The notes under the pieces: model-generated
What the model was told of the DNA's origin: nothing
Database searches by the model: none
The model's input: the letters and a program-made list of their open reading frames with translations, nothing else
Assembly: GCA_964435775.1 (NCBI GenBank)
Contig: CAYTAP010000024.1
Coordinates: 1 to 36,434 of the forward strand
Direction: 5' to 3'
Source: CAYTAP01 sp964435775
Lineage (GTDB): Bacteria; Planctomycetota; Phycisphaerae; Tepidisphaerales; Tepidisphaeraceae
Length of the DNA stretch: 36,434 bases
Position numbers and translations under genes: made by a program
In this document: in pieces, positions 8,228 to 16,696 of the stretch
Position numbering within the stretch: the first letter of the stretch is position 1
Layout: every line of letters starts with the position of its first letter

Positions 8228-8394
8228 GTCCTGGATGATTCGACTCAACTGCCCGATCTCCTTGATCCGTCGACCGATGTCGAGAGTGCCTGCCCCGGCA
8301 ATATGAAGCGAATCATAAGCGCTGATCCACCTCTTTTCACGACGCAACGCCTTGAATTGGATTTCAACGATGCAATCCCTTATCTAGTGACGGC

Positions 8395-8979
8395 ATGCCG
8401 ATTGAAATGGAAGTGAAATTGAAGGTGGATGAACTGGCGCCGATCCGTGAAAAGCTCATGCACATGGGCGCGGTGAGGGTTGGCCGATGCCTGGAAACCA
8501 ACATCTTCTTTGACACGGAAGATCGCGCCCTCCTCGCGGATGACCAGGGGCTGCGCCTGCGGATCAGCGTGGACATGCAGACGAACAAGCAGGAATTGAC
8601 GCTGACGCACAAGGGCCCGCGCCTTCACGGATCGATGAAGATGCGGGAAGAGACGGAAGTCGGCGTGGACCAGCCCAATCCGGCGATTCACCTGCTCGAG
8701 CGCCTCGGATTTTCACGGGTGCTCTCCTTTGAAAAAAAGCGGGAGACATGGACACTCGACGGATGCAAGGTTGAACTGGATGAACTCCCCTTCCTTGGCA
8801 CTTACATTGAAATTGAAGGCCCGCGTGAGGAGCTGATCCGCAATGTTCAGGAGATGGTGGGGCTGGGCGATCGCCCGATGGTAAAAGCGAGCTACATCGC
8901 GCTTCTCAAGACGCATTTGCAGGAACGTGGAGATCAACGGCAGGTGGTGGCCTTTGAGCCGATGAGCGATCGGGGCTGA
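8395..8979 (+). CDS. CYTH-domain protein (class IV adenylate cyclase / thiamine-triphosphatase-like)
   Basis: A 194-residue protein that begins with the CYTH signature ExExK (EMEVKLK, residues 4-10). It continues with the alternating charged strands of the triphosphate tunnel fold, such as GLRLRIS, ELTLTHKGP, REETEVGV and YIEIEGP. The length and the KRETWTLDGCKVELDELPFLG segment fit the CyaB-like group. Members bind nucleoside or organic triphosphates and release inorganic phosphates or form cyclic AMP; which reaction applies here cannot be told. No strong Shine-Dalgarno is visible. It is divergent from the SDR gene across 167 bp and convergent with mqnA, with only 3 bp between the stop codons. 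Confidence 0.85.
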   Translation: MPIEMEVKLKVDELAPIREKLMHMGAVRVGRCLETNIFFDTEDRALLADDQGLRLRISVDMQTNKQELTLTHKGPRLHGSMKMREETEVGVDQPNPAIHLLERLGFSRVLSFEKKRETWTLDGCKVELDELPFLGTYIEIEGPREELIRNVQEMVGLGDRPMVKASYIALLKTHLQERGDQRQVVAFEPMSDRG

Positions 8980-8982
8980 AGC

Positions 8983-9831
8983 TCATCGCGCATCCTGCGA
9001 TTCCCGCGCCCGCGGCGGCTGATACAAGTCCAGCGACCGCACCGAAGGAATCAGCCCGTATCGTGCGGCCAATTGATGAAACAGCCGCACCGCCCGCACT
9101 TGGCGCTCCCCCACTTCGTACTTCAGATATTCGGTGAGGTACCGCCGCGCGATGTCGGCCGGCCAACCCCGCCCCACCGCGAAATCCCGAACCAGCTCAT
9201 CGACATGCGCCAAGCCGTCGCGCCGCGCCGCGTCAAGAAGCTCAGGCAGCGTCCCCAGTTCCACGCCATCCCGCGCCATCCAGCCGGCGAACAAGAACGG
9301 CAACCCCGTCATGCCCTTCCACGCCTGCCCCAAATCAAGCTGGTGGTCATACCCCGACGGCTCCTCGCAGATGACCTTGTCACCGATGAGCAGCATGGCG
9401 TCGCACGTTGAGTCCCCCGGCTGAAGATCAACAAAATCCGGACGGATGTGATAGCGCTCCCCCAGGACAATCCGCGCCAAAGCCACCGACGTATGACTGT
9501 CGGTGTCACAGGCAAGGGTGCGGATATCCCCAATCGCCCGGCGGCTGAAAATGCGCACCGTCAGCGTCGGGCCATCGCACCCAATCCCGCTCCCAACGAT
9601 CCACCGCAAGCCTTCCATCCGCTGGTAATCGATGACGGGAAGCAGCGCGACATCCAGGGACTTGTCCCGCAGCCCATCAATCAACCTGGATGGAACGTCC
9701 AGGCTGATCGAAACCTGCGAAGACCGCGACAATCCGTAAATGAGGGGTTTGGCATTGAGATAGCTGACGCTGCCCACGCGCAAAACGCCGCTGGTCGGTT
9801 GAAAATCCAATGGCGTCGAAGGTGTCGGCAT
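8983..9831 (-). CDS. mqnA: Chorismate dehydratase, menaquinone biosynthesis MqnA
   Basis: A 282-residue protein. The N-terminus LRVGSVSYLNAKPLIYGL is the hallmark of MqnA. Later segments (LDVALLPVIDYQRM, IACDTDSHTSVALARI-like, DAMLLIGDKVICE) match the periplasmic-binding-like fold of this family. MqnA converts chorismate to 3-[(1-carboxyvinyl)oxy]benzoate, the first step of the futalosine route to menaquinone. Other mqn genes are not in the window. The ATG at 9831 is preceded 11 bp upstream by the stop codon of the AraC-type gene, so the two are probably co-transcribed and may be translationally coupled. A longer frame reaching 9957 overlaps that gene and lacks MqnA features. Confidence 0.9.
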   Translation of the reverse strand: MPTPSTPLDFQPTSGVLRVGSVSYLNAKPLIYGLSRSSQVSISLDVPSRLIDGLRDKSLDVALLPVIDYQRMEGLRWIVGSGIGCDGPTLTVRIFSRRAIGDIRTLACDTDSHTSVALARIVLGERYHIRPDFVDLQPGDSTCDAMLLIGDKVICEEPSGYDHQLDLGQAWKGMTGLPFLFAGWMARDGVELGTLPELLDAARRDGLAHVDELVRDFAVGRGWPADIARRYLTEYLKYEVGERQVRAVRLFHQLAARYGLIPSVRSLDLYQPPRARESQDAR

Positions 9832-9842
9832 GTCCGAAAGCT

Positions 9843-11066
9843 CTAGTTGTGCGAGGCTCCCGCGAACTCCTCGGCCAGCCGACGCCAGCGGGTCGGCGTC
9901 AGCCCGGTCGCCTGCTTGAAGCGACTGGTGAAGTGGCTTTGATGCGCAAAGCCACAATCCCCAGCGATCTCTTTAAGCGTTTTCTCGCGCGCGATCAACT
10001 CGCGCTTCGCCCGCGAGACCTGGAGCTCGAGCATGAAATGCTTGGGAGTCAACCCAAGCAACTCCGCGAACTGGCGATGAAAATGGAATGGGCTGAGGTC
10101 AACTTGACGGGCAATCTCCACCAGCGTGGGGCCGTGAATGAACTCCTGCTGCATGTACTTCATCGCGGGGATGAGGCGCGCCAAATCCTCGTCCGCCTGG
10201 AAGTCGCCCACGCGAACCACCGACCAATCACAACGCGTTGGCTCCAGGCAGAAAAAGACATGCGGGCCCCCGCCCAGGGCCGGGTAATCCCGATGGGTCA
10301 CGACGCGGAAGTTCCAGAGGTCGCCGTGTTGATCGGGCAACTGTCGCCGCACGGAAACCTTCCGCTGTCCATCGAGCCGATCCAATTCAATCCGCGCCTG
10401 ACGCGTAATGCCCGACAACAGATCCGCATCCATCGTCGCCGCCAGATCATCGGATGAATGCAACCGCGAATGGAGATGCCGATCAAATATAAACTGACGA
10501 TGCGCCGACCGGTGCGACAACGGACGCTTCTGGGCGCAGTCGGCGCCTTCGCGCTGCCGGCGTGAGTCGGCCAAATCGTCGTTGAGACCATTTGAAAATC
10601 GCAGCAACTGGTCGAGGTCGGCATCCGTGAACACACCCCGATCAGCCTGACGCCACAGACACAGCGCGCCGGCATACCCGCTGAGCATCGGAGACTTCAG
10701 CGGCGCCGCGGCCACATGGCGCAGATGCAGGGGTTGAAGAAACTCCCTATGGAAGCGACTGGATGCAAAACCGTCCCAGGCATCATTATCACGGATCGCC
10801 CGCCCGTTGGTGATGACCCGCCACGTGGCATGATCCTCGCCGGCGAAGACGTCGCGGTAGCTCCGAAGCAGCGAGACGGGAATCCTGCTTCCCTGGGCAA
10901 TCTGCAGCGACCCGCAAGGCATGGTCGTGACGACCGCCGCCTTGCTTTTGGGGAATACCTTGTGCAGGCGATCAAAAAACTGCATCCATGAAAACGAATC
11001 CGTCGCGCGACTTGCGGAATGCGGCCCCAACTGCGATCCATCCGTGCCATTGATTTCTTTGAACAT
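9843..11066 (-). CDS. AraC-family transcriptional regulator with GAF-like N-terminus
   Basis: A 407-residue protein. The C-terminal hundred residues form an AraC-type double helix-turn-helix, from LVEIARQVDLSPFHFHRQFAELLGLTP through IAGDCGFAHQSHFTSRFKQATGLTPTRWR. The preceding 300 residues include a region that resembles a GAF-type sensor (GYAGALCLWR ... FTDADLDQLLRF), but this is a weak match by eye. The ATG at 11066 follows a GGGG purine stretch; a TTG at 11096 in the same frame is less likely. A good sigma-70 promoter and a perfect small inverted repeat lie upstream (11105-11147). mqnA follows after 11 bp, which makes a regulator-enzyme operon likely. The stop codon is TAG. Confidence 0.85.
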   Translation of the reverse strand: MFKEINGTDGSQLGPHSASRATDSFSWMQFFDRLHKVFPKSKAAVVTTMPCGSLQIAQGSRIPVSLLRSYRDVFAGEDHATWRVITNGRAIRDNDAWDGFASSRFHREFLQPLHLRHVAAAPLKSPMLSGYAGALCLWRQADRGVFTDADLDQLLRFSNGLNDDLADSRRQREGADCAQKRPLSHRSAHRQFIFDRHLHSRLHSSDDLAATMDADLLSGITRQARIELDRLDGQRKVSVRRQLPDQHGDLWNFRVVTHRDYPALGGGPHVFFCLEPTRCDWSVVRVGDFQADEDLARLIPAMKYMQQEFIHGPTLVEIARQVDLSPFHFHRQFAELLGLTPKHFMLELQVSRAKRELIAREKTLKEIAGDCGFAHQSHFTSRFKQATGLTPTRWRRLAEEFAGASHN

Positions 11067-11104
11067 GTCGTTTACCCCAATCCCAAAAGGGGACAAACAG
11101 GTTG

Positions 11105-11118
11105 ATTAGATTCCTAAT
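11105..11118. promoter_or_regulatory. Inverted repeat ATTAG-N4-CTAAT downstream of the AraC promoter
   Basis: ATTAGATTCCTAAT is a perfect 5-bp inverted repeat placed between the -10 box and the start codon of the AraC-type gene. It is a possible autoregulatory operator; no second copy was noticed. Confidence 0.3.
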
Positions 11119-11147
11119 TTATAGCCTGATGGTGCTAATATAATCAA
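11119..11147 (-). promoter_or_regulatory. Sigma-70-type promoter of the AraC/mqnA operon
   Basis: On the minus strand TTGATT is followed after 17 bases by CTATAA (or after 18 by TATAAA). The box ends about 50 bp before the ATG at 11066. The region is distinctly AT-rich compared with its surroundings. Confidence 0.55.
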
Positions 11148-11668
11148 TTTAAGCAAGATATTTTCTTGCCATCCGCAATATTTTGATGCCATGCGGTCCC
11201 TGGCTCGCATTGGGGGAAGACTTGCCGGAATAGAAAAGCGTCGCATTCCGATACGCTTCAGCACGCGATTTGTTGCCCAAAGACCACATCCGTCATAAAC
11301 GGATGCAGATCAACCTGTTGGGGGACAGCTTGTTATTTGTGCATGATTGCATCGACAAGGTATGGATTAGGCCGCTCAATGGTGATTTCGGCGGCATTGA
11401 GACGCGGCAAGCAAGCGTGGCCCGCAAAATCCGCTGGCCCGAGTTTGCCCGCAGGCAAAAGTGGTGAATACTCGATGCGGACACGCCCCGCCGGGGCGCG
11501 TGCGGACCAAGACGTTCCCTCAAGGAGATGACCATGCTACTGATTCTCAGCAACCCTCGCTTCTGGGACATGAAGGTTCGGATCGCGGTCCTCACACTGG
11601 CGACGTTCATTGCAATGTGCTAGTGCTTGCCGGGCATGGCCTGTGCGGGGTGGAGCGCTCGCCGGCTT
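11148..11668. other. Intergenic region of about 520 bp with hairpins and a small ORF
   Basis: No conventional gene is seen. Contents are a perfect 7-bp inverted repeat CATCCGT/ACGGATG at 11287-11305, a strong GC hairpin CGCCCC-gcc-GGGGCG at 11484-11498, and the small ORF at 11534-11623 that follows it. A 65-codon open frame at 11270-11467 has no ribosome binding site and no recognisable features. Confidence 0.5.
11534..11623 (+). CDS. Possible 29-residue hydrophobic peptide
   Basis: ATG at 11534 is preceded by AAGGAG at 11522-11527 with 6 bases spacing, an almost ideal ribosome binding site. The product is MLLILSNPRFWDMKVRI followed by AVLTLATFIAMC, so the second half could cross a membrane. 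A strong GC-rich hairpin lies 36 bp upstream at 11484-11498. The arrangement of hairpin, ribosome binding site and short hydrophobic peptide resembles a leader peptide or a type I toxin, but no partner RNA or downstream gene on this strand is evident; fur lies convergent. It is unrecognised and may be fortuitous. Confidence 0.35.
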   Translation: MLLILSNPRFWDMKVRIAVLTLATFIAMC

Positions 11669-12253
11669 TCAATCGGAGGATTCCACTTGGTTGTCCGCGG
11701 CGTCGCTCTGCATGACAGGATAAATCCGTCGGCCCTTTCGCAGAGCTTTTGACTTGTCCGCCACTTCAGCACAGATGCCGAAAATATGGAATTGATGGGA
11801 GAGTGGCTCCATGCCATGCTGACGACAAATGTCGTCGCGCAACTGCCTGAGCTTTTCGCTGTTGAACTCGATCACGCGGCCGGTTTCAACGCAGATGAGA
11901 TAGTCGTGCGTCTGCCGTCCGGCAATCACTTCGTAGTATGACTGTTTGTTGTCAAAAAACACCTGCTTCAAAATCCCCGCATCCTGCAGGTGGGAGAGCG
12001 TTCGATAGACCGTTGCCCGGCTGACGCGGTGCCCCAGCTTCTTCAGGTCATCCACCAGACCCTCAGGCTCAAACAACCCATTCTTGCGAAGCACCGCATC
12101 AAGCATCATGGCGCGTTCGGGCGTGAACTTCAGCTTCTGCTCATGAAGATAGCGCCGAAAAATGGCACAGATCGGTTCATAGGGAAGCGTTTGCCGCGAG
12201 GGGTCGGCCGTCACACGGGGAAGGCTGGCGAGGATATGGGGGCCGCTGGTCAT
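11669..12253 (-). CDS. fur: Fur-family metal-dependent transcriptional repressor
   Basis: A 194-residue protein, longer than the usual 140-150 because of extensions at both ends. The winged helix is at about 40-100 (KFTPERAMMLDAV, HRVSRATVYRTLSHLQDAG). The regulatory region has THDYLICVETGRVIEF (115-130) and SHQFHIFGIC (152-161). In many Fur proteins this region holds a CxxC zinc pair; here Cys121 is present but the second position is Thr124. Metal choice therefore cannot be assigned to iron with certainty, and Zur or PerR-like roles are possible. Fur proteins repress metal uptake genes when loaded with metal. It lies 69 bp downstream of the accD stop codon on the same strand. Confidence 0.85.
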   Translation of the reverse strand: MTSGPHILASLPRVTADPSRQTLPYEPICAIFRRYLHEQKLKFTPERAMMLDAVLRKNGLFEPEGLVDDLKKLGHRVSRATVYRTLSHLQDAGILKQVFFDNKQSYYEVIAGRQTHDYLICVETGRVIEFNSEKLRQLRDDICRQHGMEPLSHQFHIFGICAEVADKSKALRKGRRIYPVMQSDAADNQVESSD

Positions 12254-12322
12254 GGCATCTCACATACAACCGCACGTTTCATGCGGGCGCTTCATCATAC
12301 CGGATCTTCCCGAATCGCGTCG

Positions 12323-13168
12323 CTACTTGACGCAAAAGTCCACAATCCTGGCGATTTCGCTCCGCAGGTCCTTGCGATGCACGACAAAATCAACGAAGCC
12401 GTGCTCCTCCAGGAACTCACTGCGCTGGAAGCCTTCGGGCAATTCCACCTTGATCGTGTTCCAGATCGTGCGCGGGCCGGCGAATCCGATCAGCGCCTTG
12501 GGTTCGGCGAGGATGAAGTCGCCAAGCATGGCGAAGCTGGCGGTGACGCCGCCGGTGGTGGGGTCGGCGAGCAGGCTGATGAACAGCCCGCCGGCATCGT
12601 CCAGGCGCGCCAGCGCCGCGCTGGTCTTGGCCATCTGCATGAGCGACAGCGCCGCTTCCTGCATCCGTGCGCCTCCGGAGCAGCTCACGACAAGCAGGGG
12701 AAGTTTTTCGCGCGTGGCCGCCTCGATGGTCAGCGTGATCTTCTCGCCGACGACGCTTCCCATCGATCCCATCATGAATGTGGGGTCCATCACCGCCATG
12801 AGGATTGGACGCCCTTTGATGAACGCTTTTCCACACACGACGGCGTCGGGATTGCCGGTCTTGACCTGTTCGGCCTTCAGACGGTCCTTGTATGCCTTTT
12901 TATCCACGAACTTCAGGGGGTCGGCCGGTTCGACATCGGCAAACAATTCCTCAAAGCTGCCCGGATCGGACAACTGGTTGATCCGCTCGCGGGCGCTGAT
13001 GCGAAAGTGATGCTGGCAATTCGGGCAAACGTGCATCGCCTCTTCAACGACCTTGCGAAAAAGCATCTCGCCGCACGACTCAACAGGGCATCGCATCCAC
13101 AGGCCTTCGGGAATGCCTTCCGCCTTGCGTGTTGACGTGTCCGCCTGATTCGAAACCTGGGCCATCAT
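12323..13168 (-). CDS. accD: Acetyl-CoA carboxylase carboxyltransferase subunit beta
   Basis: A 281-residue protein with an N-terminal zinc ribbon (Cys27, Cys32, Cys48, Cys51) and the carboxyltransferase core. Core landmarks are GKAFIKGRPILMAVMDPTFMMGSMGSVVGEKI-type strands, SCSGGARMQE and a PTTGGVTASFAMLGD loop. AccD with AccA transfers the carboxyl group from biotin to acetyl-CoA, the committed step of fatty-acid synthesis. The first cysteine pair is spaced C-x4-C (CPVESC) rather than the usual C-x2-C, while the second pair is normal (CPNC). GAAGGTGA lies just before the ATG pair at 13168/13165. accA is not in the window. Confidence 0.93.
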   Translation of the reverse strand: MMAQVSNQADTSTRKAEGIPEGLWMRCPVESCGEMLFRKVVEEAMHVCPNCQHHFRISARERINQLSDPGSFEELFADVEPADPLKFVDKKAYKDRLKAEQVKTGNPDAVVCGKAFIKGRPILMAVMDPTFMMGSMGSVVGEKITLTIEAATREKLPLLVVSCSGGARMQEAALSLMQMAKTSAALARLDDAGGLFISLLADPTTGGVTASFAMLGDFILAEPKALIGFAGPRTIWNTIKVELPEGFQRSEFLEEHGFVDFVVHRKDLRSEIARIVDFCVK

Positions 13169-13232
13169 TCACCTTCATCCTTCGGACCGTATCCGACCTT
13201 CGCCGCGACTCTTCAAGAAGCCCACGCGATCA

Positions 13233-15634
13233 TCATATCCGCGCGCCGACCAGTTGCAGACGCAGGAGCAGGAGTGCCGCGGACAGTTGAGGATCCGTCT
13301 GCAACGGGCCTTTCCCCGGTTGGGTCGCGGGGGCGTTCTTCGCACCGCTTTCGGCCTGGGTTTTGTCCTTCGCCTCTTTCGTGTCGTTCACCGCGTCCTC
13401 GGCCGGCGTCGCCTCGGCGGCGTGAAGCACGTCGAGCACCTGCCGTGACGCGATGGCCGCGCTCATCTGCTCCGGCGTCATCTCCACCGTCACATCCGGA
13501 TCCACACCCCATTCCGTCGAGTTTTCCTCACGATGAATGCACTTGCCGTTGGGCAGATAATAGTGGCTGGTCGTAAGCTTGAGGTAGGCGTTGTGATCAC
13601 CCAGATGAAAGAGCATCTGGACACTGCCCTTGCCGAAGGTGCGCTCGCCGACAATCAGCGCCCGCTTGTCGTCCTTGAGCGCGCCGGAGACAATCTCGCT
13701 GGCGCTGGCGGAGTACTGGTTCACCAGCACAACCACCGGAAGCTTGAACTCATTGCCATCATTGCGCGCCCGGATCTCCGTTCGGCTGTCCATGAGCAAT
13801 TCCGGACGATCGGGGCGCGTGGAGACGATCACACCCTTGGTCAGGAACTTGTCCACGACCTCCGTCGCGGCGTTGAGCAGCCCGCCGGGGTTGTAGCGCA
13901 GGTCCATGATCAAAGCGCGGGCGCCCTGTGACTTCATCTGATCGACCGCCGCGCTCAAATCCTCGCCGGTGGTCTTCGTGAAATTGGTGATCCGCAGGTA
14001 CCCGATTTTCTGAGCGGGATCGACAAAGTAATCCCAGCCGCCGCCGGGCTTGTGCATCCATCCCTTGATGCTCGCCACCTTGATCGTCTGTCGGATGAGC
14101 GTGTAATCGCGCACGGTGGCGTCAGGGCTGCGAATGGTGAGAACCACCGGCGTTCCCTCCACGCCGGTGATTGTTTTCACGGCCTGGTTGATCGTGATCC
14201 CCTTGGCGCTGTCGCCGTTGATCCGGGTGATGACATCGCCGGCTTTGATGCCCGCCTTGTACGCCGGACTGTCCTCCAGCGGACTGACGACTTTCAGGCT
14301 CCCATCCGGATCCGTTTGAATCTGAATGCCGACGCCGCTGAACTCGCCCTGGGTTGTTTTGTTGAACTCCTCGACATCACTGGGCCAGATCATCGAACTG
14401 AATGGATCGAGCTTGGTGAACGCGNNNNNNNNNNTCCATCGGCGAACTCACTGACCCACACCTCCTCCGGCAGGTTGATCGTCCGGCGGTTCGCGTTCTC
14501 GACGGCCGCCAGCCCCTTGTAAACCAGGCTCGTGTCATTGGCGTCGGCAATGGCGTTGATGTCGCGGGTCGCTTGATCCATTGCGCCAAGGAACGACCGG
14601 CGCGCGCCGGCATCCTTCAGCCCGGGAAATGTCTTGTCCAGTCCCTTGGTCGTCACCACGGCGCGCAGGCCGTCGATGCCGCCGAGCATCAGGTCGCGGT
14701 ACGTCACCGGACGCCAGTAGCGCTCGCGCGCATCGATCAGCGACTCGCGGAGCATGTCAACGTGAATGTCTTTGAGGGTCTCATGCCAATCAACCCGGAA
14801 CGGATCGGCTCGATCATCGTCGGTCAACGGATTGGTGGTTGGGCGCGTCGCCGGTTGGGTGGATGGGTGAAGCAGCGCATCGACTTCATCACGGTCCTTG
14901 GAATCAGCTTTCTGGATCGCCTTGAGGTCGTCGGGGACATACATCGCCAGCAGGCGAATGCGCCGCGTCGCCAGCTTCAGCTTGTCCTTCCATGCGGGAT
15001 TCGAAGGCTCGACGGCGCCGAGATCGGAATACAGCCGCAGCGCTTTCAGCCACTTTTCCTGAGTTTCGTACTGGCTTGCCCGCGCCGCGGCACTGGCGAC
15101 AAGCTCCTTCACCCACGGTTCATTGTTGAACTTCGCTTTGTCGTCCGCGAGCAGGTAAGCGCGGGATGCGAGGTCCACCGCGTAATCATCCTTGTCATGC
15201 TTGAGCAGCAGCATGACATCGGCGACGGCTTTGTCATATTGCTTGCGCCGTTCGGCGACGAAGCCCTCCCGCTGCGTTTCATATTGTGTCGTCCAGGTCG
15301 CCATCTGCGACAACGAAGGGTCATCTGAAATGGATGCCGCCTTGACGAGAAGTTCGTTGGTGACGTCGAAATGCCCGCCGCGCAGCGCCTCGAACGCCAG
15401 ACTCTTCAGTTGTTCAACCGAAGCCACCTGGTCCTGGGCGTTGGCAGGCGCGGGGGTCGCATCCCCCGCGAAAGCGGCCGAGCCCGCCGACAGCCCGATT
15501 CCAAGGGCGCAGCTTCCGACCGCAACCGCCATCGATAGCGCCCAGCGTCGCATGCCGGCAATGCCGGCGCGACGGGCAAGCTCGCCGGCGGAAGCGTGAC
15601 GATCCTTGGGATGTTTCCTGGCCGATTGAATCAT
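13233..15634 (-). CDS. S41-family C-terminal processing protease with PDZ domain, interrupted by N gap
   Basis: One gene read across an N run at 14425-14434. The N-terminal part is 400 codons from the ATG at 15634, with a GAGG ribosome binding site about 8 bases upstream. It has a signal sequence or anchor near residues 29-57, then a helical TPR-like region. After the gap come the KLDPFSS motif, a PDZ domain (SPAYKAGIKAGDVITRINGD) and the S41 catalytic core. The catalytic Ser lies in NQYSASASEIVSGAL and the Lys in GERTFGKGS. It should act outside the cytoplasmic membrane, trimming protein C-termini. The parts flank the gap in different frames: the missing length must leave remainder 2 when divided by 3. 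The 10 N are thus a placeholder, and a frameshift is not required. About 800 residues in all; the C-tail is Ala/Thr/Gln-rich. Confidence 0.85.
14425..14434. other. Assembly gap (10 N) inside the protease gene
   Basis: Ten N separate two halves of the S41 protease. Protein context suggests that few residues are missing, since FADG before the gap and FTKLDPFSS after it are close together in the family. Confidence 0.95.
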
Positions 15635-15945
15635 GTGATAAACCTCGAAGGAACAGCGTTTCACACCGTCACACCCGCCCGGCGGTGATGGCAATCCGAT
15701 TGTCGCTCGTCGTTTCTGTTGATTATACCCCCACCATTGCGGACATACACGCCCGCTGCATGGCGTGCAGCCGCTCTTTTCTCGCCGTCATGTGAAAATG
15801 CCACTCATGGACGATATTCCCGCCGGGTGGCGTGGTCAAACCGCGCGAATGAACAAATCGCATCGTCGTCACGAGAACAATCACACGATGGTCCCGGAAT
15901 GAATTGTAATTACTCCTTCCGGATTTAGTGTGTATAAATACTCAG
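15635..15945. other. Intergenic region, 311 bp
   Basis: Divergent spacer between the protease gene and the toxin-antitoxin pair. No gene is seen. It should hold the protease promoter. An AT-rich end with a TATAAATA box precedes the toxin frame. Confidence 0.4.
15904..15938 (+). promoter_or_regulatory. Possible promoter of the toxin-antitoxin pair
   Basis: TATAAA at 15933-15938 lies 8 bp before the toxin ATG. The best TTG-type -35 (TTGTAA, 15904-15909) is 23 bp away, too far for ideal spacing, so the -10 is more credible than the pair. The start of transcription would be very close to the ATG, which could mean a nearly leaderless message. Confidence 0.3.
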
Positions 15946-16206
15946 ATGGACGACGAGTTCCGGTGGAACGCGTGAAACCGTGACCATGCGACGCGGCACG
16001 GAGTTTCGGAAGCGGAAGCGGAATCAATCGTACGACATGGACAGCGGCGATACGTCGGCGATGGCAAATACCGTGTCGCTGACCGAAACCGACATCAGCA
16101 ACTTGCGCGAGTGGTTTGCGCCATCGACGATGATGGAACAATGTTCATCATCCACCCGCGACTGCTGACGGGCAGGGAAAAGAAACGTGAATGGAGACGA
16201 TCATGA
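15946..16206 (+). pseudogene. brnT: BrnT-family-like toxin with in-frame TGA at codon 10
   Basis: Read from the ATG at 15946 in a single frame, 87 codons give MDDEFRWNA, a TGA at 15973-15975, then NRDHATRHGVSEAEAES and onward to a segment with DDDGTMFIIHPRLLTGREKKREWRRS. The pattern of FxWNxWNxxHxxxHGVxxxEAE followed by the terminal (I/V)xHARxxTxxEKR matches the BrnT-type ribonuclease toxin group. The TGA stands exactly where a Trp (TGG) is expected, one base different. The stop overlaps the antitoxin start as ATGA. No good in-frame start follows the TGA before the conserved histidine region. The toxin is therefore probably inactivated, unless the base is an error or UGA is read through. The frame is intact in every other respect. 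Confidence 0.7.
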
Positions 16207-16529
16207 GCAGAAGGAAAATGGAAAAATTGCCAACCATCAATTTTGACGAGCTTAGTGATGAGGAGAAGGAACGCATCTATGAGGAGGCGGTGAACAGCCG
16301 GTTGGAGGATGACAAACCGCTACGTGACGTGGATCGGAAATTGCTCGCCTCGGCAGCCCGGCGAGCCGCACATGGCCGGCCGAAGGTGGGGCGCGGTTCC
16401 AAGCGAATCCAGGTGACGATGGAAGCTTCGCTCCTGGAAAGCGTGGACAAACGGGCCGGGGAGCTGGGAATGAGCCGTGCCAAGTTCCTGGCCAGGGCGG
16501 CGGAGAAGATGCTGGGGAAGGTGACGTAG
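16203..16529 (+). CDS. Ribbon-helix-helix antitoxin of the BrnT-like pair
   Basis: A 108-residue protein. Residues 1-60 are acidic and helical (FDELSDEEKERIYEEAV), likely the toxin-binding part. Residues 66-104 look like a ribbon-helix-helix DNA-binding domain (SKRIQVTMEASLLESVDKRAGELGMSRAKFLARAAEKML), preceded by the HGRPKVGRG linker seen in many antitoxins. The ATG at 16203 has GGAG 6 bases upstream and overlaps the toxin stop as ATGA, so it is preferred over the ATG at 16191. It should neutralise the toxin and repress the shared promoter. It seems intact although the toxin frame is broken, which fits loss of the toxin first. CopG-like or BrnA-like naming is open. Confidence 0.75.
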   Translation: MSRRKMEKLPTINFDELSDEEKERIYEEAVNSRLEDDKPLRDVDRKLLASAARRAAHGRPKVGRGSKRIQVTMEASLLESVDKRAGELGMSRAKFLARAAEKMLGKVT

Positions 16530-16602
16530 GCAGGCATTGCGAACCAACGATCACAGCCTCATCGCGCGGCCCAACTCATTGTGGCAGACCCATTGCCCAC
16601 CG

Positions 16603-16669
16603 AAGGAGCCTCGCACGGAGCAAGCGGTTTGAGCGGCATGCAGCAACCGCTTACTTCGTGCGGCTCCTT
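16603..16669. terminator. Large imperfect hairpin, likely two-way terminator
   Basis: AAGGAGCC...GCACGG...AAGCGGTT on the left pairs with AACCGCTT...CGTGC...GGCTCCTT on the right around a loop of about 14 bases. It lies between the convergent antitoxin gene and the end of the flagellar cluster. No long T run is present, so it could also be a dispersed repeat. Confidence 0.5.
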
Positions 16670-16696
16670 GAATATGCCACCAAAGTGTACTGCGCT

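Noticed and set aside
11270..11467. 65-residue frame upstream of fur's end
   Set aside because: Start lies in a repeat-rich noncoding zone, with no ribosome binding site and no recognisable domain.
15980..16168. 62-residue ORF inside the toxin region
   Set aside because: It is another frame of the BrnT-like gene, which explains the sequence better and overlaps the antitoxin properly.
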